Source of the DNA: Hyalella azteca
Lineage: Eukaryota; Arthropoda; Malacostraca; Amphipoda; Hyalellidae
NCBI RefSeq assembly: GCF_000764305.2
Contig: NW_025933184.1
Span: 62,001-126,000, forward strand
DNA: 64,000 nucleotides
Reading direction: 5' to 3'
In this document: positions 23,421-34,900 of the stretch, one piece after another
Position numbering within the stretch: position 1 is the stretch's first letter
Layout: the number at the start of each line of letters is the position of its first letter
Notes under the pieces: generated by a model
Databases searched by the model: none
What the model was told of the DNA's origin: nothing
What the model saw: the letters and a program-made list of their open reading frames with translations, nothing else
Program-made: the position numbers and the translations under genes

Positions 23421-25240
23421 AAATAGCGAGTTTAAAACTAATACATTTATTTATAATAATTTTCAATGAAATCTCCCGAACTTTCATTCGAATGCAGGGA
23501 ATACATTTTCGAACGCCGCTCTTTTTGTCTCAAATTCATCATAAAAACAAATAAGCGTTAAGTTTTTTCGCAGTTCAGTTCGAGATTTCAGCGTAAGTCG
23601 GCAGGGAAATGATTTTGACTTTTCCTCCATTATGTCCTGTAGAGAATTAAATGCATATTGAATTTATTGATACTTATTCAATAATTTCAACACAGCAACA
23701 CTATAGATAATTTACTGCCATCAGGCTCTGCTCAAGAAGTTTACTGCTGTGAGTGGGAATTATTTGCTCGGCAATGTCAGCCGTCATCATGCACGGCAAT
23801 GTCAGCCATCATCATGCACGGCAATGTCAGCCATCATCATGCAGGGCAATGTCAGCCATCATCATGCACGGCAATGCCAGCCATCATCATGCACAGCAAT
23901 GACAGCCATCATCATGCACGGCAATGTCAGCCATCATCATGCACGGCAATGTCAGCCATCATCATTCACGGCAATGTCAGCCGTCATCATGCAGGGCAAT
24001 GTCAGCCGTCATCATGCACGTTTGTCAATTAAAATATGTACTGTATGCGAGTCTAGTCGATCGCGGTACATAGATTTAAGATTGATATTAAAAATTATCT
24101 GTACTGAAATAAATGTCGAGACTCACGCACGTTTATGATATCAAATTCTTTTAATTATTTCACACAATATCTCGCTGGTATTTCGCGTAAGGCTAGCACC
24201 TCACCCCGAGCTTTTAGCCATGAACTTCACTGTTCCCGAGTAAAAAAAAAATTACAAAAATACTTTGAATGTAACCGACATAAGTTAAGAAATAATTACC
24301 CTTGATGAAAGAAATTAGTGAGAAAGAAATTAGCTTGAGAAATTAGTGTCTGGCTGCCGGGTTCGTGAGACACTAATTACCCCGCGCTATGACAGTCTCT
24401 TCAGTCCCACCAAGTGACAAATCCTGGAAAGATTTCAACGTAGTTTGGCTGACTCACCAATTTCAAAGACTTCTTCAAGCCAAAGGCTGCCAAGTGAATG
24501 GAGTGATAATTGTTCGTAATTGCGGGGCTCGGGTAATTTGAGTGGACGGAAAAAGGGTCTACGTAGCTTGGCAGGATCGCACTTCTCTTCGAACCATTAA
24601 ACCGCGAGTTTTTAGGACCGTCCAACTCGTATGATCTTTACTTTATGCGGACGAATGTTTCATTTAAGATAGAAAAGAAGTGATAGTGATTTTCTTTGCT
24701 AACTGAAATAATATTACTGCCAGATTTGTACTTAAATAGTTTAGTGCCTGCGAAGAAGTTGCAGAACTCTTACATATTATGTGCGACATGCTGCCTATTT
24801 TATGATGATTTCCATTACAGTTATTCTATTATAAAAAATAGAACTATGACCCTACAAACCTACTTATAAAAGAATAGCTAAACTATGATAACATTATCAG
24901 GCAACATTACATTAAGCCCAGGAATGAGATATGATCATTGATCAGTTTTTTGTCATTTATCAACTACAAAGATAGATCTCCGATAAATTTCCGTGTCTCC
25001 GTTACTCAATACCTAATTTATGATATTAATATCGAAATCATTTCTGCATTATTCTAAAATTCACACAATTCATGATACTTAGAAATGAACGGGTTTCTTT
25101 CATTTTAGAATTAAATATTTATTATGTAAGATGCGCTCATATAAGGCATTCATTGAAGACGTATTTCCAAAAATTAGCAATCAAATTTCTGCAAAAAATG
25201 CATATATGTTCTCTTTCAGGAAAATATCGCAAATAGGGCG
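22745..25240. repeat. Segmental tandem duplication, unit A
   Basis: The order of landmarks (cgtattttg repeats, ggcagtagtgagc, 25-bp minisatellite, gatcgcggtacatagattta, agtctcttcagtcccaccaa, atgcatatatgtt..tttcagg) is the same as in the next unit. The copies are clearly diverged, so this is a real duplication and not a recent assembly artefact. No gene inside. Confidence 0.75.
23768..24019. repeat. 25-bp minisatellite (unit A), about 10 copies
   Basis: Unit ggcaatgtcagccatcatca + tgcac, near-perfect. Because 25 is not a multiple of 3, it opens long spurious frames. Confidence 0.9.
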
Positions 25241-28220
25241 GTACTGAGCTTAATCGTGTTAAGCGTGCTTTGTTTGGGCGGCACTGAGCTTAGACGCGTT
25301 AAGCGTATTTTGAGACGTGTTAAACGGGTTTTGAAAGGTAAATTAACGTATTTTGAGACGCAAATTAACGTATTTTGAGACATATTAAACGTATTTTGAG
25401 ACGTATTAAACGTATTTTATGTTGGCAATAATAAGCTTTTGCGTATTGAACGTATTTCGTTCAGACACTATAATTTGAGCTTATTTCGCATTGGCAGTAC
25501 TTAGCTAGGACGTATTTAACATACTTCATTTTGGCAGTAGTGAGCCACGACGTATCGAGCTTAGACGTATTATTCGATGTATCGAGCTTTGGCGTATGAA
25601 AAGAATTTCGTACATTTGAGCACCTGGCAGTATTGAGCATAGATGTATTAATCGTATTTCGCGTCGACTTGCGTGCTTGGAAATAGCGAGTACATTTACA
25701 ATAATACATTTAATTATAATACGTTTCAAAGAAATCTCCCGATCTGGAACCAATTTTAACTGAGGTTGCGGATTAATTCCTACGTGACTGCTGCTTAAAA
25801 ACTCTATTTGATTTGAATGCAGGGAATTCATTTCGGAAAGCCGCTCGTTTTGTATCAGATTCATCATAAAAACAAATAATGCTCAAGATTTCTGGTAGTT
25901 CAGTTTGAGATTTCAGCGTGAGTTGGTGGAAAAAATGATTTGACTTTGTAGACTATTCCATTATGTCTTGTAGGGACTTAAAATGATATTGAATTTATTG
26001 ATACTGCCTCAATAATTTCGACATGAAAGCACTTTTGGTCATAAACATTAAAATGATATTGAATTTATTGATACTGCCTCGATAATTTCGACATGAAAGC
26101 ACTTTTAGTCATAAACGCTGTCAGGCTCTGCTCAAGAAGTTTACTGCTGTGAGTGGGACTTATTTGCACGGCAATGTCAGCCATCATCATGCACGACAAT
26201 GTCAGCCATCATCATGCACGGCAATGTCAGCCATCATCATGCACGGCAATGTCAGCCGTCATCATGCACGGCAATGTCAGCCATCATCATGCACGGCAAT
26301 GTCAGCCATCATCATGCATGACACTGTCAGCCATCATCATGCATGGCAATGTCAGCCATCATCATGCATGGCACTGTCAGCCGTTGCTCCCCCGCTGTGC
26401 GCTGAAATGAACTGTACGATGTCAGTCTTAAGTTCAGTTGTCGGTTCAGTAATTGCTTCTCAAAAGTGACGAGGATATATAAACGTTAGCCAATTAAAAT
26501 ATGTACTATGTACGAGTCTAGCCGATCGCGGTACATAGATTTAAGATTGTTATTAAAAATTAGTTGGACTAAAATAAATGTTCGGGGCTCACGCACGTTT
26601 ATGATATCAAATTCTTTTCATTATTTGACACAATTTCTCGCTAGTGTTTTGCATAAGGCCATGTACCTCACCTCGAGCTTTTGGCCATGACCCTCCCTGT
26701 TCCTGCGTAAAGAAAAAATTGCAGAAACTACTTTGAATTTAACCGACGTAAGTTAAGAAATAATTACCCTTGACCGGGCTTGAGAAATTCGTGTCTGGCT
26801 GCCGGGTTCGTGAGACACTAATAACCCCGCGCTATGACAGTCTCTTCAGTCCCACCAAGTGACAAATTCTGGAAAGATTTCAACGTAGTTTGGCTGACTC
26901 ACCAATTTCAAAGACTTCTTCAAGCTAAAGGCTGCCAAGTGAATGGAGTGATAATTGCTCGTAATTGCGTCGTGGCTCGGGTAATTTGAGTGGACGGAGA
27001 AAAGGTCTACGTAGCTTGACAGGATCGCACTTATCTTCGAAGCATTAAACCGCGAGTTTTGAAGACCGTCAAACTCATATCATCTTTACTTTATGCGGAC
27101 GAACGTTCCATTTCACGGAAAAAATGTGATAATGATTTTCTTCGCTAACTGAAATAATATTGCTGCCGTATTTGAACTTAACTAGTTTGATGCCTGCGAC
27201 GAAGTTTCAGAGCTCATACATGATTATATGCGACATGCTGCCTAATTTATGATGATTTTCAGTAGAGTTATTCTATTATAAGAAATACAACTATGACCCA
27301 ACAAACAATAATACAATAGCTGAACAATGATAACATTATTGAGCAACATATCATTAAGCCCAGGTATGAGATATGACGATCTTTAGCTCTCGCTCAGTTT
27401 TTTTGTCGTTTATCAATTACAATGTTGGGGACTAATCAATAAATAAGTATTCTGTGACCCCGAACACTTGGCCAATGATCGCATATAAAGGATGAATAAA
27501 ACTGATAAATTAAGAACTATCATAATAAGTAAACGATAAATACAATAAAACAAATAACAAAACTATGGACCTTGTGTCTTTCTAGCCCATGCCTATTAAT
27601 TCCAAATCATGTCCTAGATTCGGAGCCCCGCTGGAAAAAACACAAATAAATACAAATTTATTTTTTATACAAATAAATACAAACTATCAGTCTGAATTAA
27701 CGCAACACTAACAAATGAATATAACACACATAAATAATAAATAATATAAATAACAATATTCAATATCACCAAAAAGGCCACCACTATATCAACACTGAAG
27801 ATGAACACGATAAACAATGCAAGCACTAACCTCTGTGGTGGATGACATAGCAATGACAAGATACAAGGCGGGTCTACATGAGGTCACGTAATAGGTAACT
27901 CAAAAACAAAATGACAAAACACGTAACCTAACCATCTATGAAATTATTATATTTAAAGGTGGTCCCTATGATCTGCGAGAAATTTTCGTGTCCCCGTTTC
28001 TCAATATCTAATTTATGGTCTAAATATCGAAAACATTTCTTTAGAAAACATTTCATTGATTTTTAGAAATTGACAGGACTCTTTCATTTCAGAAGTAAAT
28101 ATTTAATATGACAGATGCACTCTTAAGGCATGCAATGAAGGCGTACTTCCAACATTTAGCAATCAAACGTCTGCCAAAAATGCATATATGTTTTTTTCTT
28201 TCAGGAAAATACCGTAAAAT
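25241..28220. repeat. Segmental tandem duplication, unit B
   Basis: Second copy of the 22.7-25.2 kb unit, longer because of a roughly 540-bp insertion at about 27424-27965 that is absent from unit A. Confidence 0.75.
26168..26385. repeat. 25-bp minisatellite (unit B), about 8-9 copies
   Basis: Same unit as at 23768, ending in a diverged copy before gttgctcccccg. Confidence 0.9.
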
Positions 28221-28440
28221 CAAATGCTACACTAGGGCAGATTGTCTGCTGGTTCTGTATATACTATAATATAATGTAATATAATGCATATATGTTTTTT
28301 TCTTTCAGGAAAATACCGTAAAATCAAATGCTACACTAGGGCAGATTGTCTGCTGGTTCTGACTATACTATAATATAATGTAATATAATATAATATAATT
28401 CAATATAATATGATATAATATAATATAAATTACTATGATA
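28184..28440. repeat. 104-bp doublet followed by ATATAAT microsatellite
   Basis: tgcatatatgtttttttctt ... gcagattgtctgctggttct occurs at 28184 and again at 28288, then (tataatataa)n runs to about 28440. Confidence 0.85.
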
Positions 28441-28554
28441 TAGTAATCTTCAAACGTGTTTTGGGCGAACGAACCTTGTCATATGTTATCCCTTATTGCT
28501 GTTCTCATTATGTTATTGTCATTTTTATGAATATGCTGAGGCTTATTCGGTGAT

Positions 28555-28860
28555 GTCTCATTTGCGTCACTTATTTCCCTGAGTGTAGGAGTATCACGTA
28601 CGGCTGAGTGAGGCCAGTCGCTTCATTTACATCACTTATTTCCCTGAGTGTAGGAGTATCACGCACGACTGAGTGAGGCCAGTCGCTTCATTTACATCAC
28701 TTATTTCCCTGAGTGTAGGAGTATCACGCACGACTGAGTGAAGCCAGTCGCTGGCCGAGCTACTAACGATGATGTCTCATTTACATCACTTATTTTCACA
28801 CCTATTTCCCTGAGTGTAGGAGTATCACGCACGTCTGAGTGAGGCCAGTCGCTGGCCCAG
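28555..28860. repeat. About 65-bp tandem repeat ending at a splice acceptor
   Basis: Four units with ttatttccctgagtgtagga, tatcacgcacgactgagtga and gccagtcgc. The last unit runs into the acceptor ctggcccag of the cadherin exon at 28861. The third unit carries a degraded copy of that border (ctggccgagctac). Confidence 0.85.
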
Positions 28861-28975
28861 CTCGGTGCTGACGGTGCAGGCGCAGGACGCTGACACGGGG
28901 GCGTACGGCGCCGTCAGCTACGCCCTCGGGGGGGAGGCCGCTATGATGTTCGTCATCAACGACACCACTGGCGAG
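28861..28975 (+). CDS. Cadherin exon a (EC repeat, first half)
   Basis: Encodes SVLTVQAQDADTGAYGAVSY, then ALGGEAAMMFVINDTTGE. DAD and F.I..TGE are cadherin hallmarks. Donor gtgagt. First recognised exon, present once. Joins in phase 0 to 30086. Confidence 0.85.
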
Positions 28976-31900
28976 GTGAGTGACACTTTATAAATAAATA
29001 ATTATATAGAAATAAATATCAATAAATAGTTCGTCATGAATGAAGTTCAATTTACAAGTAGTATAAATTTAGGTGCTATGATTCAGTATGAATTCAGGTG
29101 CATTGATTCAATATTAATTCAGGTGCATTGCTTCTATAATAAATTCAGATGCATTGATTCAGTATAAATTCAGGTGCATTGATTAAGTATAAATTCAGGT
29201 GCATTGATTCAGTATAAATTCAGGTGCATTGATTCAGTATAAATTCAGGTGCATTGATTCAGTATAAATTCAGGTGCATTGATTCAGTATAAATTCAGGT
29301 GCATTGATTCAGTATAAATTCAGGTGCATTGATTCAGTATAAATTCAGGTGCATTGATTCAGTATAAATTCAGGTGCATTGATTCAGTATAAATTCAGGT
29401 GCATTGATTCAGTATAAATTCAGGTGCATTGATTCAGTATAAATTCAGGTGCATTGATTCAGTATAAATTCAGGTGCATTGATTCAGTATAAATTCAGGT
29501 GCATTGATTCAGTATAAATTCAGGTGCATTGATTCAGTATAAATTCAGGTGCATTGATTCAGTATAAATTCAGGTGCATTGATTCAGTATAAATTCAGGT
29601 GCATTGATTCAGTATAAATTCAGGTGCATTGATTCAGTATAAATTCAGGTGCATTGATTCAGTATAAATTCAGGTGCATTGATTCAGTATAAATTCAGGT
29701 GCATTGATTCAGTATAAATTCAGGTGCATTGATTCAGTATAAATTCAGGTGCATTGATTCAGTATTNTCACGCTGCGTATGAGAATGTACCACTCACGCT
29801 GCGTATGAGAATGTACTACTCACGCTGCGTATGAGAATGTACTACTCACGCTGCGTATGAGAATATACCACTCACGCTGCGTATGAGAATGTACCACTCA
29901 CGATGCGTATTAAGACCCTGCATCAACACGCTCAGCCGCGGTGGTCGTCTATGGAGATTGTTCACAATAAATTCAACAGATAACTCCCCCCATAAATAAG
30001 TTACAAGTCTGAAATTTGGAATGCTATCTTGGCTAATTTTTTTCAATTTGTGGATATTAAGATAAATTATGTCACGCGCCTGCAGGTGGTGGTCGCCCGG
30101 GGGGCGGTGCTGGACCGGGAGCAGCAGGCGACGCTGACGCTGGAGGTGACCGCCACCGACACCCCGGGGGGCGGCCTGACCAGCCGCTGGGCCGCCGTTA
30201 AGGTACGTATACGCTTTGTTCGTGCGTCAAGTTACCTACGGCACTTTCTTCACTGAATTTTGTATTTTGCTTGGACGCTCAAATACGCTCGCGGTAAATT
30301 TTTTTAAATCCTATTTAAGCGCTACATTTCAAAGGTTTTATGAATCCTAAGAAACTATAGACATAGACTTTTGAAAAATTCTAGCAAGTTGTAATTTGTT
30401 TTACACACTAACTTAAGTATTAAAAACGGGTCCTGTGCCTGAACTGCTGGAGCTCTTTGAGCTGTCGGACGTAAAATTAAGATGAGTCTGCTCTCACATA
30501 TTACATCGTAGTGTGTGCGAATGTACATCCAAGATCACTTTTGAAAACGTGTCCTATTACTTCTGCCAGGGGCTCATCAATGGGAAGTAAGCTATAAAAA
30601 TTAACAGTTTCAGTTGTAAACACATATCACCCAATCGTATTGTGCACAACTGTAGTGCCCTTAGCTACTTCATTTATAAATAAATGTTGTGTGACTGTCG
30701 TGTGAGTGTCATGTGACTGTCGTATGACTGTCTTGTGACTGTCATGTGACTGTCGTATGACTGTCGTATGACTGTCATATGACTGTCGTATGACTGTCGT
30801 GCGACTGTCGTATGACTGTCGTGTGACTGTCGTGTGACTGCTGTAGGACTGTCGTGTGACTGTCGTGTGATTGCTGTATGACTGTCGTGTGACTGCAGTG
30901 TGACTGTCATATGACTGTCATGTGACTGCTGTATGACTGTCATGTGACTGTCGTGTGACTGCAGTGTGACTGTCATATGACTGTCGTGTGACTGTCGTGT
31001 GACTGCAGTGTGACTGTCATATGACTGTCATGTGACTGTCATATGACTGTCATGTGACTGTCGTGTGACTGTCGTGTGACTGCTGTATGACTGTCGTGTG
31101 ACTGTCATGTGACTGTCGTGTGACTGTCGTGTGCAGGTGTTCATCGAGCTGACTGACGTGAACGACGAAGTGCCTGTATGGAGCGAGGAAGGCTACACGG
31201 CAGTCGTGGCCGAGAACGCAGCCATCGGAACGCCCGTCACGCACGTCGTGGCCCACGACCCTGACGAGGGCCTCAACGGACTCGTCCGATACTTCCTCCC
31301 TGAGAACCAAGTCCCGCTTGATGGTCAGTGTTGCTCGTTAGTGTTCAGCGGTCTAGTGATGAGGTCTTTTTAAGTGAATTTTTTTTTAATTAAGCGGTCT
31401 AGTGATGACATTTTTTTAAAAGTTTTTTTTAATGGAGTTGCTTTAAATGAGGTATTTTTAAGTGAAATTTTTTAGCACATTTTCTCATTTATGGAAAAAA
31501 TGCACTATTGTGCTCGCCATGTCCGTCTGTCTGTCTGTCTGTCCGTCCGTCCGTGACCTCAAGTTTTCGTCGAAAGGTGCGGGCTATGGACCAGGGCAGC
31601 CCTCAGCAGTTCTCGGAGGTCATCATCAAGCTCTACATCGGCGACGTGTCTTCCAACGACGGCGTCCCGAAGTTCATACATCCCATGCCTAACGAAGTCG
31701 CGTCTGTCCTGGAAGTGAGATTTTTTTTTGGAAAGTAGAAGTTACATCTGTGCTGGAAGTGAGAGTTTTTTTTAGAAAGTGGCAGTCGCATACGTGCTAG
31801 AAGTGGGATTTTATTTTGGAAAGTGGCGCTTCTTTGACAGCACTTGGAATTATAGGAAAAGTATACGGAAAGTAACATATATCGAAGTTCATACACCCCA

Positions 31901-34900
31901 TGCCCAACGAAGTCGCGTCTGTGCTGGAAGTGAGATTTCGTTTTAGAAAGTGGAAGTTACATCTGTGCTGGAAGCGAAATTTTATTTTAGGAAGTGGCAG
32001 TTGCATACGAGTTGGAAGTGAGATTTTATTTTGGAAAGTGGCGCTTCTTTGACAGTGGAATTAGAAAAAGTATACGGAAAGTAACATATCTCGAAATTCA
32101 TACACCCCATGCCCAACGAAGTCGCGTCTGTGCTGGAAGTGAGATTTTTTATTTTAGAAAGTGGCAGTCGCATACGTGCTAGAAGTGAGATTTTATTTTA
32201 GAAAGTGGCGCTTCTTCGATTATGTAATTAAGAGAAGTTCGAATTTCTTTTACGTAAACGGAATCCCAAAGTTCATACACCCAATGCCGAACGAAGTGGC
32301 GTCCGTGCTGGAAGCGAGATTTTATTTTGGAAAGTGGAAGTTGCATACGTGCTGGAAGTGAGATTTTATTTTAGAAAGTGGCAGTTGCATACGTGCTGGA
32401 AGTGAAATTTTATTTTAGAAAGTGGCGCTTCTTTGACTGTGGAATAAGGAAAAGTACCGTATACGAAAAGTAACATTTCTTGAAGTTCATACACCCCATG
32501 TCCAACGAATTCGCTTCCGTGCTGGAAGTGAAATTTTGTTTTAGATATTGGAAGTAGCATCCGTGCTGGAAGTGAGATTTTATTTTAGAAAGTGGCGCTT
32601 CTTCGACAATGAAATTAAGAGAAGTTTGAATTTCTTTTTTTCGTAAACGTAGTCCCGAAGTTTATACACATGATGCCTAACGAACGAGTAGCGTTCGTGC
32701 GGGAAGTGAGATTTTTATTCATTGGTAAGGTACTCATTTTAGACAATGGAATTAAGGGAAGTTTGAATTTTATATAAGTATATATATATGTGTTTGTTCT
32801 CTATACAAATGGAAGGTTCATTTTAGGAATCGGAGCCCGAGTCAGGTTTCGACAATGGTGCCTTGTCCAGAGTAAAAATTTGAATATTTCACTTGTACAT
32901 ACATCACTGGGTTACTGCTATTACTATTATTAAATATTTCTACCTGGACTACACAGCTAACAATGGCCTCTTCGTCATCGGTTAGTTTCTTCTTTTGATA
33001 TTAATATTACTATTACCATTAATACTATTACTGTTTCTATTATTACTTCATCACTGGGTTACTGCTATTACTATTATTAAATATTTCTATTATCTTCTCA
33101 TTTGTTGGTTGCTGCTGTGGCTTGTTTTTTGTGGTCATTGTTGTTGACCGAGGATATATTTTCCTTTATTTCAGCTGTGATGGAAAGAAAAGTAATTCTC
33201 GGGATTCTCATTAGTGTGTTTAATCACCAAGGCTTGTTATCAAGTATTAATTCTGTCTCTTATACACATCTAGATGTGTATAAGAGACAGGNCGTGATCA
33301 GCACGCAGGCGCCCCTGGACCTGTAACTATTTATGATATTCCTGCGGCCGCAGACTCGCAGACAGGCGTGATCAGCACGCAGGCGCCCCTGGACCTGTAA
33401 CTATTTATGATATTCCTGCGGCCGCAGACTCGCAGACAGGCGTGATCAGCACGCAGGCGCCCCTGGACCGGGAGCGGCAGGCGCAGTACAGCGTCGTGGT
33501 GGTTGCCCAGGATCTCGGCAGGCCCCCCCAGCAGACGTCGCGGGTGCTCGTCATCAACGTCACCGACGCCGACGATAACGACCCCATCTTCCTCAAGCAT
33601 GACGTCAGTACAGTTATATATTATAGTACTATGTTGTATATTATATAACTTATATGTTATATATTATTAAATTATATTACTTCTATATTGTTTTACATAT
33701 AGTAATATATCTGGCATAACAATATTTCTTACTAATATGTATAATAATATAATAGTAAGTCTGTGAACGAGACTTTTATTGTGATATGATAGTGAATAAT
33801 AATATGATAGCAAGTCTGTGAATGAGCCTTTAATTACAATATATAGTGTGCTGAGTTGCAATAATGGAATTAAGATCCGTGAATAAGACTTTGATTTTAA
33901 AATGATAGTGTGCCTCGTGAATGAAACTTAGGTTGCAAGACAATAATTATGGGTCCCGTAAATGAGACCTTTATTGTTATACAATAGTGTTCACCATGAT
34001 TTATAGAATCTATATGATTTTTATATATATATGATTTTTGGGTCCACCATGCTTTTTGTGATAATTTTTCATCACGACGATGGGAGGGTAAATAAATGGT
34101 TATAAAATGCCCCAATGTAATCTTATTTTGCGACACATTGTACCGTATATCGTATTTTACGACACATTATATCGTATATGAAGACACATTGTATTGCATA
34201 TCTTATTTTACGACACATTGTATCGCATATCGTATTTTACGACAATTTGTACTGTATATCGTATTTTACAACACATGGTATATCATATTTTACGACACAT
34301 TGTATTGTATTTTACGACATATTGCATTTTATACCGTATGTTACGACACATTGTACCGTATATCGTATTTTAAGACACATTGTACTGTATATCATATATT
34401 ACGACACATTGTACTGTACATCATATATTACGACACGACAGCGTGTAGTGGAGCTGCAGGTGGAGGAGGAGGCCGCCCCAGGCACGGTGGTGGGGGAGGT
34501 GGCTGCCACTGACAGGGATGAGGGTGACAACGCTTATATTGACTACGCCATCACTTGTAAGCCTCCACTTAATATTCTACTTAAACTTATAACTTAAAAT
34601 TTTAAAGAAATTTATTAATTTTATGAAATTTCTCAAGGTTTCAAAGACATTATCTTGATCTTGATTTATGATGAATCATAGTTTCGTGCTGCCTTGGATT
34701 AACTCGTTTACGCAGAGAAAAGACTAATAGCGAAGCTCTAGCGAAGCACTTTTTACCTTGTGTGAATCACCCTGATCCAGTTTTCCTCTGGCAAAAAGGC
34801 GTCAATTTGTCACTATTTGGACACTACAGGAAGTTTGTCACTATTTGGACGGCATGACCCATTGATTTTTCTAAGTGTGCGCTTCGTATGAACCAATCTC

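Noticed and set aside
23749..24138. Histidine/serine repeat proteins at the two 25-bp minisatellites (also 26149-26469)
   Set aside because: A 25-bp unit without stops gives a 75-nt protein period in all frames; no flanking splice or codon signal supports coding.
28555..28860. CRISPR-like array
   Set aside because: Units are contiguous with no unique spacers, and the genome is clearly eukaryotic. The same holds for the array at 29085.
30674..31310. Ser/His/Asp repeat proteins on the minus strand
   Set aside because: Readings of the 11-bp array and antisense of cadherin exon c.
34096..34597. Tyr/Cys/His-rich frames over the 29-bp array (also 42467-43024)
   Set aside because: Generated by the minisatellite; only the last part overlaps real cadherin exon h.
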